Positions 36,224-45,524 of a stretch of DNA of 64,000 nucleotides are shown here, in pieces. The stretch is taken from NCBI RefSeq assembly GCF_007991215.1, contig NZ_BJXX01000019.1:28264-92263 (forward strand), in the 5' to 3' direction. Source of the stretch: Aneurinibacillus danicus. Its GTDB lineage: Bacteria > Bacillota > Bacilli > Aneurinibacillales > Aneurinibacillaceae. The translations under genes and the position numbers were made by a program. The number at the start of each line of letters is the position of its first letter. Position 1 is the stretch's first letter. The notes below the pieces were generated by a model. That model did no database searches. It saw only the letters and a program-made list of their open reading frames with translations, and was not told the origin of the DNA.

Positions 36224-37879
36224 ATGGCACGCAAACGATTAGGGGATATACTGGTCGAAAGCGGGATCATTTCGCAAGAGCAGCTTGAGCAGGCTTTGCA
36301 AGAACAGAAGAAAACAAAGCTAAAGCTTGGAGATCATTTGCTGCAGACCGGTTATATTACCGAGCAGCAGCTTATTGAAATTCTCGAATTTCAACTTGGA
36401 ATTCCCCATGTAACTTTATTCCGTTATAAGCTTGATTCTTCTCTTTCGGGGATTGTACCGGAAGAGCTGGCTCGTCGTTACTCGTTGATTCCGTTGAAAA
36501 AAGAAGAGAATAAACTGACCGTCGCGATGGTAGATCCGATGGATTATTTCGCCATTGATGAATTGCGGATGAGCACCGGATTTACGATTGAGCCTGTCAT
36601 CGCCACACGCGATGAAATCCAGCGTGCAATCAACCGGATGTACAGCATGCAGGATTCCGTTAAAGAATTAATGGAGGATAAGAGCCTTACCGCAGAGATA
36701 GAGGAAGCGGAGGTCACGGATGAAGATTCCCCAATTGTGCGCCTGGTCAATCAGATGTTCGAGCAGGCTGTACAACTGCGGGCGAGTGATGTTCACATCG
36801 ACCCGCAGGAAGAGGGCATTCGTATCCGCTACCGGATTGATGGAATGCTGCGGACAGAGCGCATACTGCCGCGTCACATGCTGGGGATTTTAACCGCGCG
36901 AATTAAAATCATGTCCCGCTTAAACATTGCCGAGCGCCGGATGCCTCAGGATGGCAGGATGCAACTTCATATTATGTTTAAGGAAATTGATGTGCGTGTC
37001 TCTACTCTCCCGACGATTTTTGGCGAGAAAATCGTCATGCGTTTATTGGATTTATCGAACGCTTTAATTGGAATTGATCAGCTTGGTTTGACGAAAAGAA
37101 ACTTCTCTGTATTTCAAAGCTTAATAGAACGGGCACACGGCATTTTGCTTGTTACCGGCCCGACGGGAAGCGGGAAGTCCACAACTCTTTATTCTGCGCT
37201 TAACCACTTAAATCAGGAGAGCAAAAATATTATTACCGTAGAAGATCCCGTTGAATATAACCTTGAAGGCATCAACCAGGTTCAGATTAACCACGCAATC
37301 GGTATGACATTCGCCTCTGCTTTACGCTCTATTCTACGTCAGGACCCCGATATTATCATGATTGGGGAAATTCGGGATACGGAGACGGCAGAAATCGCTG
37401 TTCGTGCAGCGCTGACTGGACACCTGGTACTGAGCACGCTGCATACGAACGATGCAGTCAGCAGCATTACCCGTTTAATTGACATGGGAATTCAGCCTTT
37501 TTTGCTTGCTTCTTCGGTAAATGGAGTGCTGGCGCAGCGACTTGTTCGGCGAATTTGCAAAGACTGCAGGGAGGAGTATATACCGAGCGAGCATGAAAGA
37601 GAAATATTTGCCCAGCGCGGAATAAAAATAGATAAGCTCTATCGTGGAGCCGGATGCGGAAAATGCGGATTGACAGGCTATCGCGGTCGCGTGGCTATTC
37701 ACGAGATTTTCAATATGGATGATACGCTCAGACAGATGATAACCAGGAACGGTGCGGCGACTGAATATAGAAGTTATGCGATGAGAAAAGGCATGATTCT
37801 TTTATTTGATGACGGTTTAATCAAGGTGAGACAAGGGATAACCACGGTAGAGGAAATCTTGCGAGCAGCTTCAAACTAG
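36224..37879 (+). CDS. pilB: Type IV pilus extension ATPase
   Basis: 551 residues of the GspE/PilB family. An MshEN-type N-domain (about 1-140, GDILVESGIISQEQLEQAL; such domains can bind c-di-GMP) is followed by the C-terminal hexameric ATPase with Walker A GPTGSGKST (about 311-320), Asp box, Walker B IIMIGEIRDTETAEIA, His box and the tetracysteine zinc site (ICKDC...CGKCG). It powers pilin polymerisation at the membrane. AAAGGTGAG precedes the ATG. First of the core pilus genes. Confidence 0.96.
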   Translation: MARKRLGDILVESGIISQEQLEQALQEQKKTKLKLGDHLLQTGYITEQQLIEILEFQLGIPHVTLFRYKLDSSLSGIVPEELARRYSLIPLKKEENKLTVAMVDPMDYFAIDELRMSTGFTIEPVIATRDEIQRAINRMYSMQDSVKELMEDKSLTAEIEEAEVTDEDSPIVRLVNQMFEQAVQLRASDVHIDPQEEGIRIRYRIDGMLRTERILPRHMLGILTARIKIMSRLNIAERRMPQDGRMQLHIMFKEIDVRVSTLPTIFGEKIVMRLLDLSNALIGIDQLGLTKRNFSVFQSLIERAHGILLVTGPTGSGKSTTLYSALNHLNQESKNIITVEDPVEYNLEGINQVQINHAIGMTFASALRSILRQDPDIIMIGEIRDTETAEIAVRAALTGHLVLSTLHTNDAVSSITRLIDMGIQPFLLASSVNGVLAQRLVRRICKDCREEYIPSEHEREIFAQRGIKIDKLYRGAGCGKCGLTGYRGRVAIHEIFNMDDTLRQMITRNGAATEYRSYAMRKGMILLFDDGLIKVRQGITTVEEILRAASN

Positions 37880-37951
37880 GTATAAATACTTATGACTTTT
37901 TCATTTGTTTTCGTATGAATATGTGTTACTATATACCTAAGGAGAGAGTTT

Positions 37952-38995
37952 ATGGCAAGTGTAGATATTAAGAAGTTACTGAAATATGCCTGCGATAAAA
38001 GCGCTTCAGACCTCCATGTTACAGTAGGATCTCCTCCTGTATTTCGTATTGACGGCGAGCTAAGGAGGCTTGATATTGCTCCGCTGACTCCGGCGGATAC
38101 TGAAGAAATGGCGAAAGAACTAATCAAGGAAAATATGTACCCGGTTTTCTTAGACAAAGGGGAATTAGACTTCTCTTACAGCCTGCCCGGTGTTTCGCGC
38201 TTTCGTGTGAATGCCTATCATCAGCGCAATTGTATCAGTCTGGTGGCGCGGGTGGTTCCGGCGGGAATTCCTTCGCTTGAATCGTTGAATCTACCACCGG
38301 TGCTGCGGAAATTTTGCCACAAACCGCAGGGATTGGTCCTCGTTACCGGACCAACGGGAAGCGGGAAATCAACGACGCTTGCCGCCATGATTGATTACAT
38401 CAATAAGACGATGCGCAAACATATCATGACGCTCGAAGACCCGATTGAGTATCTGCACAGGCATCAGTTATCTATTGTCAACCAGCGGGAAGTAGGGTTT
38501 GACACCAAAGACTTTGCCAGCGGCCTCAGGGCTTCGCTTCGTCAGGACCCAGATGTTATTCTGGTGGGCGAGATGCGGGATCTGGAGACAATCAGCACAG
38601 CGATTACAGCAGCGGAGACGGGTCACCTTGTGTTTGCGACACTGCACACGTCCGATGCACCGCAGACGATTGACCGGATTATCGATGTATTCCCCGGCAA
38701 TCAGCAGCCGCAGATGCGGATTCAACTTGCATCGGTGCTCGTCAGCATTATTTCGCAACGCCTCTTCCCAAAAATCGGCGGTGGGAGGGTTGCCGCAACG
38801 GAAATCCTGGTTAATACCCCTGCTGTGGCGAACCTGATTCGCATGGAGAAAGTTCACCAGATCAAGAGCTTAATGCAGACGGGCAGGGACCAGGGCATGC
38901 ATACGATGGAGATGTCCATTAAAGAATTACTGGGGCAAAATATCGTTTCGCGGGAAGCGGTGGAAGATCATCTCAGTGAAAGGACGCTGGAGTAG
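37952..38995 (+). CDS. pilT: Type IV pilus retraction ATPase
   Basis: 347 residues. Walker A GPTGSGKSTTLAAM, Walker B ILVGEMRDLETISTAITAAETGH and the C-terminal AIRNLIRE-like box (here VANLIRMEK) mark PilT rather than PilB; there is no zinc tetracysteine. It drives depolymerisation and twitching. AAGGAGAG precedes the ATG, and TTGTTT-N16-TACTAT upstream may be a weak extra promoter. The stop abuts the pilC start. Having PilT means this system is retractable, unlike the Bacillus Com pseudopilus, which lacks it. Confidence 0.95.
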   Translation: MASVDIKKLLKYACDKSASDLHVTVGSPPVFRIDGELRRLDIAPLTPADTEEMAKELIKENMYPVFLDKGELDFSYSLPGVSRFRVNAYHQRNCISLVARVVPAGIPSLESLNLPPVLRKFCHKPQGLVLVTGPTGSGKSTTLAAMIDYINKTMRKHIMTLEDPIEYLHRHQLSIVNQREVGFDTKDFASGLRASLRQDPDVILVGEMRDLETISTAITAAETGHLVFATLHTSDAPQTIDRIIDVFPGNQQPQMRIQLASVLVSIISQRLFPKIGGGRVAATEILVNTPAVANLIRMEKVHQIKSLMQTGRDQGMHTMEMSIKELLGQNIVSREAVEDHLSERTLE

Positions 38996-40210
38996 ATGCC
39001 TGCATTCTCCTATGAAGCCATTACGAGACACGGGAAGAAGCAGAAGGGGCGAATCGAGGCGGTCAATAAAGCTGCGGCGGTCTCCGAATTAAAGCAGAGC
39101 GGTGTCTATGTATCTTCTATTATGGAAGAGAAGCAGAGCGTTTTGCAGAAAGAGATTTCCATTCATCTTTTCCGACCGGTAAAAAGCCAGCATTTCGTCG
39201 TGTTTTTACGTCAGCTTGCGACCTTGATTCGCGCCGGAGTAGGAATCGTGGACAGCGTGCATATTCTGTCGCAGCAAAGTGAAAGCAAAGAATTACGTAG
39301 AGTCTTGAGGGAGGCGGCAGGAGACATTCAGCGGGGAAGCCAGCTATCCGAAGCTTGCGCCAAACATCCGAAGATATTTGAGCCTTTATTTTTGAGTATG
39401 CTGCGGGCCGGAGAAGCGTCCGGGAGCATGGAAATTGTGCTGGATAGGATGGCAACGTTCTATGAGAAGTCACACTACACACGGGAGAAAATTAAGTCGG
39501 CCATGATGTATCCGGTGGTTATGATGGTCTTGACTGTTATCGTTACGATATTTTTGCTGACAAACATTGTTCCGATGTTCGTCAATATGTTTGCAAGTTT
39601 TAACGCCGAATTGCCGGCGATTACGAAGACAGTGCTTGCGGTGAGCGATAGTCTGGTAAGTACCTGGTATGTATATCTTCTCGTTCTGATTGGCAGTGTG
39701 ATTGCCATCCGGGCGATTCTGCGGATGCCACGCGGGCGTTATGCGTTTGATTATATATTACTGAAAATACCGGTTTTTGGCAGTTTGTTTCAGAAGGGTT
39801 CATTAGCCCGGGTGACAAGGACTTTAAGCACGCTTTTTTCCAGCTCTGTTCCGGTTCTTCAGTCGCTTACAATCGTTGAAAATGTTGCGGATAATATTGT
39901 TGTAAGCCGGGCGATTGCGGCTTCGAAAGAGAGTTTACGACAGGGGAGGCCGTTGTCAGAGCCATTGAAGAAATCCTGGGTATTCCCGCCGCTGGTCACT
40001 CATATGATTGCGATCGGGGAAGAGACGGGTTCAATGGATACGATGCTGGAGAAGATTGCGGATTTTTATGAGGCGGAAGTGGAAGCGACGGTGGACAGAG
40101 TGAAGGCGTTGATTGAGCCGCTTATGATAGTTGTTCTTGCCGTCATTATTGGAGCCATCGTGCTTTCGATTATGGTTCCGATGTTTGAGATATTTAATCA
40201 GGTGAAGTAG
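38996..40210 (+). CDS. pilC: Type IV pilus inner-membrane platform protein
   Basis: 404 residues with the duplicated T2SSF domain. The first copy contains FLRQLATLIRAGVGIVDSVHIL and MLRAGEASGSMEIVLDRMATFYE; the second FPPLVTHMIAIGEETGSMDTMLEKIADFYE. Three membrane helices are visible. Forms the platform that couples PilB/PilT to pilin. The ATG follows the pilT stop without a gap. Confidence 0.96.
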   Translation: MPAFSYEAITRHGKKQKGRIEAVNKAAAVSELKQSGVYVSSIMEEKQSVLQKEISIHLFRPVKSQHFVVFLRQLATLIRAGVGIVDSVHILSQQSESKELRRVLREAAGDIQRGSQLSEACAKHPKIFEPLFLSMLRAGEASGSMEIVLDRMATFYEKSHYTREKIKSAMMYPVVMMVLTVIVTIFLLTNIVPMFVNMFASFNAELPAITKTVLAVSDSLVSTWYVYLLVLIGSVIAIRAILRMPRGRYAFDYILLKIPVFGSLFQKGSLARVTRTLSTLFSSSVPVLQSLTIVENVADNIVVSRAIAASKESLRQGRPLSEPLKKSWVFPPLVTHMIAIGEETGSMDTMLEKIADFYEAEVEATVDRVKALIEPLMIVVLAVIIGAIVLSIMVPMFEIFNQVK

Positions 40211-40229
40211 AGAAAAAGAGGGGGAAGAA

Positions 40230-40676
40230 ATGGTGAAGAAGCTGATGAAGAAGTATTTGAAAAATCAGCGCGGTTTAACGCTGGTTGAGTTGCTGGCAGT
40301 TATAGTAATTTTGGGGATCATTGCAGCGATTGCCATTCCGTCGATTGGAGGCATTATTGAAAATTCAAAGACAAAGGCGCATAAAGCTAATGCACTTATG
40401 TTACTAGATGCAGCAAAATTATATTATATGGATCATCCAGGGGATAATAATAAGACTTTTAGTGATACTCCAGCAACAGGTGAGTTAGATATTGATGTTT
40501 TGGTAGAAAAGGGATATCTCGAAGCGGTTCCAAAAGATCCTGCCGGTAGCGGTGAATATGCCAAAATAAAAATTCAATACAATACTACGAAGAATGCCTT
40601 GGTAGTTACTTTGGGTACTAGTGATGATGAAGATAAATATTTAGCAGCTAAATCTCGTAGTGAACTTACTGAGTAA
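40230..40676 (+). CDS. Type IV major prepilin (PilA/ComGC-like)
   Basis: 148 residues. MVKKLMKKYLKNQRG is cleaved before LTLVELLAVIVILGIIAAIAIPSIGG with Glu+5, the classic class-a pilin. The mature protein is about 133 residues with no cysteine pair in the C-terminal domain, which is usual for Gram-positive pilins. A strong ribosome site (GAGGGGGAAG) and the downstream attenuator-like hairpin suggest it is the abundant subunit. Major rather than minor is inferred from position after pilC. Confidence 0.9.
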   Translation: MVKKLMKKYLKNQRGLTLVELLAVIVILGIIAAIAIPSIGGIIENSKTKAHKANALMLLDAAKLYYMDHPGDNNKTFSDTPATGELDIDVLVEKGYLEAVPKDPAGSGEYAKIKIQYNTTKNALVVTLGTSDDEDKYLAAKSRSELTE

Positions 40677-40688
40677 GTGACTTTCGAT

Positions 40689-40723
40689 AAGACTCCTTTC
40701 CTTTTCATAAAGGAAGGAGTCTT
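40689..40723 (+). terminator. Hairpin after the major pilin gene
   Basis: AAGACTCCTT and AAGGAGTCTT form a stem extended by CCTT/AAGG (40689-40723). The following bases (GCTATTGATA) are poor in T, so it is more likely an mRNA-stabilising or partial-terminator structure that raises pilin over downstream genes. Confidence 0.6.
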
Positions 40724-40772
40724 GCTATTGATATTGAGTTGTTTACTAAAAAGCAATTTTAAGAGAGGGATT

Positions 40773-41531
40773 ATGGATACTACTCTTTTTTTTATATTTC
40801 TATACGGGCTAATTTCCGGTTCCTTCTTTAACGTTGTCGGTTTGCGCATCCCAAAAAAAGAATCCATCATCCATCCGCCGTCACATTGCCCGAATTGTAA
40901 CAACCGACTTCGGGTGCGAGACTTGGTTCCGGTTCTCTCGTATATTATCAACAGAAGAAAATGCCGCTTCTGCAAACAGCCCATCTCGTCCATCTATCCC
41001 ATCATGGAACTCATCACGGGCGCACTGTTTGCATCGGCCTATCATTTCTTCGGATTCACATGGGAAACGCTGATGACCATTCTATTTATTTCTCTGCTTG
41101 TCATCATCACTGTCTCTGACCTCGCGTACCGCATCATCCCGGACCGGATCGTCTTTTTGTTTCTGGGATTATTCCTGGTACTGCGTTTCTTCATCCATCC
41201 GAATGAAACGTATGCCTCACATCTTATAGGAATGGTGCTTGGCTTTGGCATCTTCCTGCTTATCGCCATTGTTTCACGGGGGGGCATGGGCGGCGGTGAC
41301 ATTAAATTAATGGCAGTGGTCGGCCTTTTTCTGGGATATCCACTACTTTTTGTCACAATTCTGCTTTCTACCTTTTTTGGTGCTTTCTATGGTATCCTAT
41401 TAATAGTTTTTAAGGGCGCAGGAAGAAAGGCAGAAATTCCGTTCGGACCTTTTATTGCGCTGGCAAGCGTTGTCTCTGTGTTCTATGGCTACGCTATGAT
41501 CAATTGGTACTGGCAAACGTTTTACTATTAA
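40773..41531 (+). CDS. pilD: Prepilin peptidase / N-methyltransferase
   Basis: 252 residues from ATG 40773 behind AAGAGAGGGA. SGSFFNVVGLRIPKKES and the zinc-type tetracysteine domain (CPNCNNRLR...CRFCKQP) lead to an A24 protease core with the catalytic Asp regions DLAYRIIPD and GGGDIKLMA. Eight membrane helices are predictable. It would process the major pilin and the minor prepilins. In B. subtilis the homologue at this chromosomal position is comC. Confidence 0.95.
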   Translation: MDTTLFFIFLYGLISGSFFNVVGLRIPKKESIIHPPSHCPNCNNRLRVRDLVPVLSYIINRRKCRFCKQPISSIYPIMELITGALFASAYHFFGFTWETLMTILFISLLVIITVSDLAYRIIPDRIVFLFLGLFLVLRFFIHPNETYASHLIGMVLGFGIFLLIAIVSRGGMGGGDIKLMAVVGLFLGYPLLFVTILLSTFFGAFYGILLIVFKGAGRKAEIPFGPFIALASVVSVFYGYAMINWYWQTFYY

Positions 41532-41568
41532 ATCTATTCTCCATCCTATATGAAGGGGAACAACAGTA

Positions 41569-42591
41569 ATGAAATGGAAACTACCGACACTCCCTCTTCC
41601 TTTCTTCGGTCAGAGAAACAGAGCCGGATACGTAGGTATGATGCTGACGGATGAAGGCATTCGCTATGTGGAAGCACGGGCGACTGCTTCACGCATCCAA
41701 ATACGGCAGGCCGGATTCATCGAACTGGAAGAGGGTCTGGTTCGAGACGGAAAAATCATCGATGAAAAGAAAGTCATCGAACGATTGGAAGCCGGGATAA
41801 AAAACACAAAGTTGAAGCGGAAAAAAATCGTGATGTCCGTTCCTACATCTTCGGTGATTATCCGCAAAGTTCCGCTGCCCAAGCTGCCGCTGAAAGAAAT
41901 CCGCCCGCTTCTGGGCGTGGAATTAGAAACTACTGTTCATCTTCCTTTTTCACGGCCTTACTTCGATTTCTACAAACTGGACGAGGAAGTAAAAGTAGAG
42001 CCGCCCGAAGGAAGCGGGGGCGAAACGGAGTGGATGGATCAATATCTTGTCATTGCGGCGCCGGGCGATTTAATCGATCAGTATGTGCATCTGTTTTCAG
42101 AAGTAAAGCTGCGCTTAGAAGCGGTCGATATTGAACCGCTGGCGCTGTACCGTATGCTTTCTACATATCACTTCGCGGATTCAGAGAGCTGCAGCATGTA
42201 TATGCAGGTAAATTTGCATACCGTTAACGTCTCTTTCTTTAAAGAAGAAATTCCTGAGTTTGTGCGCAACATTCCGTTTGATGTAGCGCTGCATAAAAGG
42301 AAGACTGAAGAGGAAGGGATGACGGAATCGTTCGCGGTGGAGCTGTTCCGGGAAGTGGAGCGCGTCATTAACTTTTATCAATTCACAATGAAAAATGACG
42401 GCACGCGTGTTGAAAAGATCTATATGACAGGCGAGTTTCCTGATCAAGAATTTCTCATTTCTTTTATGAGAGAACGGTTAACGAATATAGAAATCCTTCC
42501 GCTGCCGGTGGATCATGTCGTGCATCCTTTTCCGGAAGATAAAGAGGTGCAGGCGTATACCGTTCCGATCGGATTATCGATGAAAGGTTGA
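41569..42591 (+). CDS. pilM: Type IV pilus assembly protein PilM
   Basis: 340 residues, actin-like fold. The early YVGMMLTDEGIRYVEA matches the PilM phosphate-1 region, and MSVPTSSVIIRKVPLPKLP is typical. A cytoplasmic ring protein that binds the PilN N-terminus. GAAGGGG precedes the ATG at slightly long range. Its end meets the pilN start region. Confidence 0.9.
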   Translation: MKWKLPTLPLPFFGQRNRAGYVGMMLTDEGIRYVEARATASRIQIRQAGFIELEEGLVRDGKIIDEKKVIERLEAGIKNTKLKRKKIVMSVPTSSVIIRKVPLPKLPLKEIRPLLGVELETTVHLPFSRPYFDFYKLDEEVKVEPPEGSGGETEWMDQYLVIAAPGDLIDQYVHLFSEVKLRLEAVDIEPLALYRMLSTYHFADSESCSMYMQVNLHTVNVSFFKEEIPEFVRNIPFDVALHKRKTEEEGMTESFAVELFREVERVINFYQFTMKNDGTRVEKIYMTGEFPDQEFLISFMRERLTNIEILPLPVDHVVHPFPEDKEVQAYTVPIGLSMKG

Positions 42592-42596
42592 GCGCA

Positions 42597-43265
42597 GTGG
42601 GAATTAATATTAATTTGCTTCCGCAGCGAAGAAAAATAATCTCCAGGGCGCTGCTTGTCTATCTTTCTCTCGTTATGGTTTGGCTGGCTGCGGCATCGTA
42701 TTTCGGGGCTAGCTATTACTTTACCAAGAAAGAGATAGCGCTTTTAAACCAGGAAGTGCAGCAGCAGGAAAAAGTGCTTTCGAACGCAGAGCAGCGCGTG
42801 ACACAGGGAGACGGTTCGAACTCGCTGCAAAGTTATCTGGATTTATCGAATAAGCTGCAGCATCTTTTCTATCCGACGACGGTCATGCTGGATGAGCTGG
42901 CCCGCACTCTGCCGAAGAACGGGAAGCTAAGCCAGGTTACGTATAATTCGGATGGGAAGATTAGTCTGCAGGGACGGTTTGAGCAGTATGATGATGTGGC
43001 GGCCTACCTCCACAACCTGCAGAAGTCGGAGCATATCGTGAAGGCTTCAATCAAGAGCATAACCGCTGCTCCTGTAGAGTGGAAGGGGCCTGTGGATGCG
43101 GAGGGGAAACCGATGTCACCGTCGCTGCAAATCGTCGGCGGTGACGTGATGCCGCGCTATGAAGCGGTGTTTGAAATTCTGGCGGTTACCATTGATGCCA
43201 AAGGCATCGAATCCATGCAGAAAGCCGAACCGAAGCAGGCGAACTCACCCGCTGTTAAATCATGA
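42597..43265 (+). CDS. pilN: Type IV pilus assembly protein PilN
   Basis: 222 residues from GTG 42597, nine bases after AAAGG; a TTG at 42588 touches that site. The N-terminal INLLPQRRK is the PilM-binding motif. One membrane helix (about 19-40), a coiled coil (about 45-70) and an extracytoplasmic ferredoxin-like domain follow. Forms the alignment complex with PilM and PilO. Confidence 0.88.
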   Translation: MGININLLPQRRKIISRALLVYLSLVMVWLAAASYFGASYYFTKKEIALLNQEVQQQEKVLSNAEQRVTQGDGSNSLQSYLDLSNKLQHLFYPTTVMLDELARTLPKNGKLSQVTYNSDGKISLQGRFEQYDDVAAYLHNLQKSEHIVKASIKSITAAPVEWKGPVDAEGKPMSPSLQIVGGDVMPRYEAVFEILAVTIDAKGIESMQKAEPKQANSPAVKS

Positions 43266-43302
43266 GCAGCACGCTCAAACCAAAAATAAAGAAGGTGAGC
43301 CG

Positions 43303-44088
43303 ATGGGAGAAAAAGAGCGTCAATACATTTTGCTTATCATTGCCTTGCTCTTTGTCCTGCTTGCCGCATATTACTATATGTATTTTGTTCCGCTGCAGAA
43401 TGAGAAAGAACAAGTGCTGATGCGGTTAGAGCAAACAAAAGCGCAGACTCAGGGGGTGCTGAAGCGGGTAGAGAAGAAAGAAACGACCCCGCCGCAGGAG
43501 CAACTAAAAAAGATTGCCGAATTAATTCCGGTGCAGCCTTATACCGATCAATTGATTATTGACCTTGGTAAGTTGCAGACTCTTGGACAGATTCAAATCG
43601 ATAGCGCAACTTTCCAGGAGGAGAAAGACGTCAAGGTTCAGGAACTACCAAACCAGTTCATTCCCCAGGAAGCACGGCAAGGACAAGCTCCACAGCAAAA
43701 GAACAAGCAGGCAATTAACGTGCAGAACGTACAGAAAGCACTGCCGCCGGTAACGATAAAAAGCATTGAAATTACGCTGGCTGTAAAAGGGGAATATAAA
43801 AACATTTACGACTTTGTTACCGAGATTCAAAACCTGTCGCGCTATCTGCGTGTCGATACACTCACATTCTCGACGCCTGAAAAGGACGAATTCCAGATTC
43901 CGAAGGACAGGAAACTGACTGCGTCACTCAAACTGACCAGCTACTATGCACCGCAATATGCTTCGCTTCTGGACAAGCTGCCGCCGGTCAATGTCGAACC
44001 GCCGTCCGGCAAGTGGGACCCGACACAGTATCCGGTCATCAAAAAAGAGGACGTACAAACACAAACCCGGACGCCTTCCGCTTCCTAA
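43303..44088 (+). CDS. pilO: Type IV pilus assembly protein PilO
   Basis: 261 residues from ATG 43303 behind GAAGGTGA. One membrane helix (about 8-27), a coiled coil (about 32-65) and an extracytoplasmic domain match PilO topology. A long frame upstream overlaps pilN in another frame and is not coding. No pilP or pilQ follows, as expected for a cell without an outer membrane. The 3' end overlaps the terminator stem. Confidence 0.85.
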   Translation: MGEKERQYILLIIALLFVLLAAYYYMYFVPLQNEKEQVLMRLEQTKAQTQGVLKRVEKKETTPPQEQLKKIAELIPVQPYTDQLIIDLGKLQTLGQIQIDSATFQEEKDVKVQELPNQFIPQEARQGQAPQQKNKQAINVQNVQKALPPVTIKSIEITLAVKGEYKNIYDFVTEIQNLSRYLRVDTLTFSTPEKDEFQIPKDRKLTASLKLTSYYAPQYASLLDKLPPVNVEPPSGKWDPTQYPVIKKEDVQTQTRTPSAS

Positions 44089-44105
44089 CAGCGAAAGGCG
44101 TTTTT
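44072..44105 (+). terminator. Terminator of the pil operon
   Basis: CGCCTTCCGCT (44072-44082) pairs with AGCGAAAGGCG (44090-44100) with one mismatch, followed by TTTTT. The left arm lies inside the pilO coding end. Confidence 0.75.
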
Positions 44106-44177
44106 CCATTCATAAACCGGGAGCCTGTTTCATACAGTGAAGTAACGACACTTTCTTTAGGAAGGGAGAAGCTTCGC

Positions 44178-45362
44178 ATGAAGAAAAGTCCGGACTACAC
44201 AATCCGTATCAGGCCCAATACAGAGCAGACCCGACCCAGGGCACAGGCGCCAACTGTACGGCGTCCGCCGAAAATTAAGCTCAATACTTCCCCGGTTGCG
44301 GTCGTTCAGGCAGAGGCGGAACCGGCTTCAATGCCAGACATACCGGAGATAAGTATAGAAGAAATAGAAACGATTGGCTTCAACCCGAAGTCCAAATCTC
44401 TGTTTGCGCGCAAAAAATGGACAGGGTATACATTTAAGCCGCCCCGCAACATGTTTCGGCTATCGGCCGTTGCGGGAGGGGCGGTCGCCATCGGTCTGCT
44501 GCTCGGTTATGTCGTTCTGCAGACCTTTGCCGCTGAAGAACCGCCGCCTGCAGGAGAAAAAGCGCCCTTTGCTCTGGGACAAACGCAGCAAAACGAGCAA
44601 AAGGGAGCAGGCGGCCAGACTCCGGCCGGACAAGGAGCACAGGGACAAGCATTGAATTCTGCGGTGTCCGGACAAACTGTACCGGGTGTCCCTTCCCCGG
44701 TGACTACTCCCAAAACGAATCCGCTGACTATAACGCTTCCGGTCGTTCCTCTGTATATGGTGCAGGGCGGCGTATTCAGCACGAAAGCGGGGGCGCAGCA
44801 GGAGCAGGCTGTATTCCAGGAAAAAGGCTGGCCGACCCATATGGAGGAAGATGCGGGGAAGCACACGCTGTTTCTAGGGGTCAGTGCTTCGCGTGACGAT
44901 GCGCTGGCGCTGGCCCAGGCATACCGGGCATCCAAGCAGGAAGTATATATTAAGGAGAAAAGTTTACCCGCAGGCACCCTGACGTTGTCGGTGCCCGAGA
45001 CGCTGCCCCGGGGTACGGCGGAGGAAATCAAACAGTTCGGCCGATTGCAGGCCGATTTGTTTCAGACGGTATCGCTTGCGATTGGGGGAGGATTTAAAGA
45101 AGGGAAAGTTCCGCAGGCTGTACTGGACAAGATGCTTACACAGCACAGAGAGGCGCTTCAGCGGGGAAGAAGCGTTACCACTGTATTAGACGAGCGGTCA
45201 AAAGCGCTGTTACAGAATGCGCTGAACGAGATGACGACTGCCGTAACCACGCTGCAGCAATTTGCAAGCCAGCCGAACCGGACGTACCTTTGGCAGGCGG
45301 AAGAAAATATGTTGCAGTTTATTTCTTCTTACAAACAGTGGCAGCAGGCTATAACGCGATAG
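44178..45362 (+). CDS. spoIIB: SPOR-domain membrane protein, SpoIIB-like
   Basis: 394 residues from ATG 44178 (GAAGGGAGAAG upstream). A basic/proline-rich cytoplasmic part (1-90), one membrane helix (about 92-118), a Gln/Gly/Pro linker, and a SPOR domain (about 190-261, VPLYMVQGGVFSTKAGAQQE to QEVYIKE) that would bind denuded septal glycan. A helical C-terminal part of about 120 residues follows. B. subtilis spoIIB lies at the same place, before maf, and acts in septal wall thinning during engulfment. Name by synteny and domain; moderate certainty. Confidence 0.78.
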   Translation: MKKSPDYTIRIRPNTEQTRPRAQAPTVRRPPKIKLNTSPVAVVQAEAEPASMPDIPEISIEEIETIGFNPKSKSLFARKKWTGYTFKPPRNMFRLSAVAGGAVAIGLLLGYVVLQTFAAEEPPPAGEKAPFALGQTQQNEQKGAGGQTPAGQGAQGQALNSAVSGQTVPGVPSPVTTPKTNPLTITLPVVPLYMVQGGVFSTKAGAQQEQAVFQEKGWPTHMEEDAGKHTLFLGVSASRDDALALAQAYRASKQEVYIKEKSLPAGTLTLSVPETLPRGTAEEIKQFGRLQADLFQTVSLAIGGGFKEGKVPQAVLDKMLTQHREALQRGRSVTTVLDERSKALLQNALNEMTTAVTTLQQFASQPNRTYLWQAEENMLQFISSYKQWQQAITR

Positions 45363-45374
45363 ACTTTTATCGTT

Positions 45375-45405
45375 GGAGCGGAATATGACCGTTCCCTTTT
45401 CTTTT
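45375..45405 (+). terminator. Terminator after spoIIB
   Basis: GGAGCGG (45375-45381), loop AATATGA, CCGTTCC (45389-45395; one G-T pair), then CTTTTCTTTTT. Confidence 0.75.
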
Positions 45406-45524
45406 TCAGGCAGTTTTTCGTTGTTGTACTGCCCATGTGTCTTTGCTAAACTTAATATGATATATGTCTATAAGGAAGAAGAAGCATGTATTCACAGCAT
45501 CTTTGCATCAATTAGTAGAAGCAG

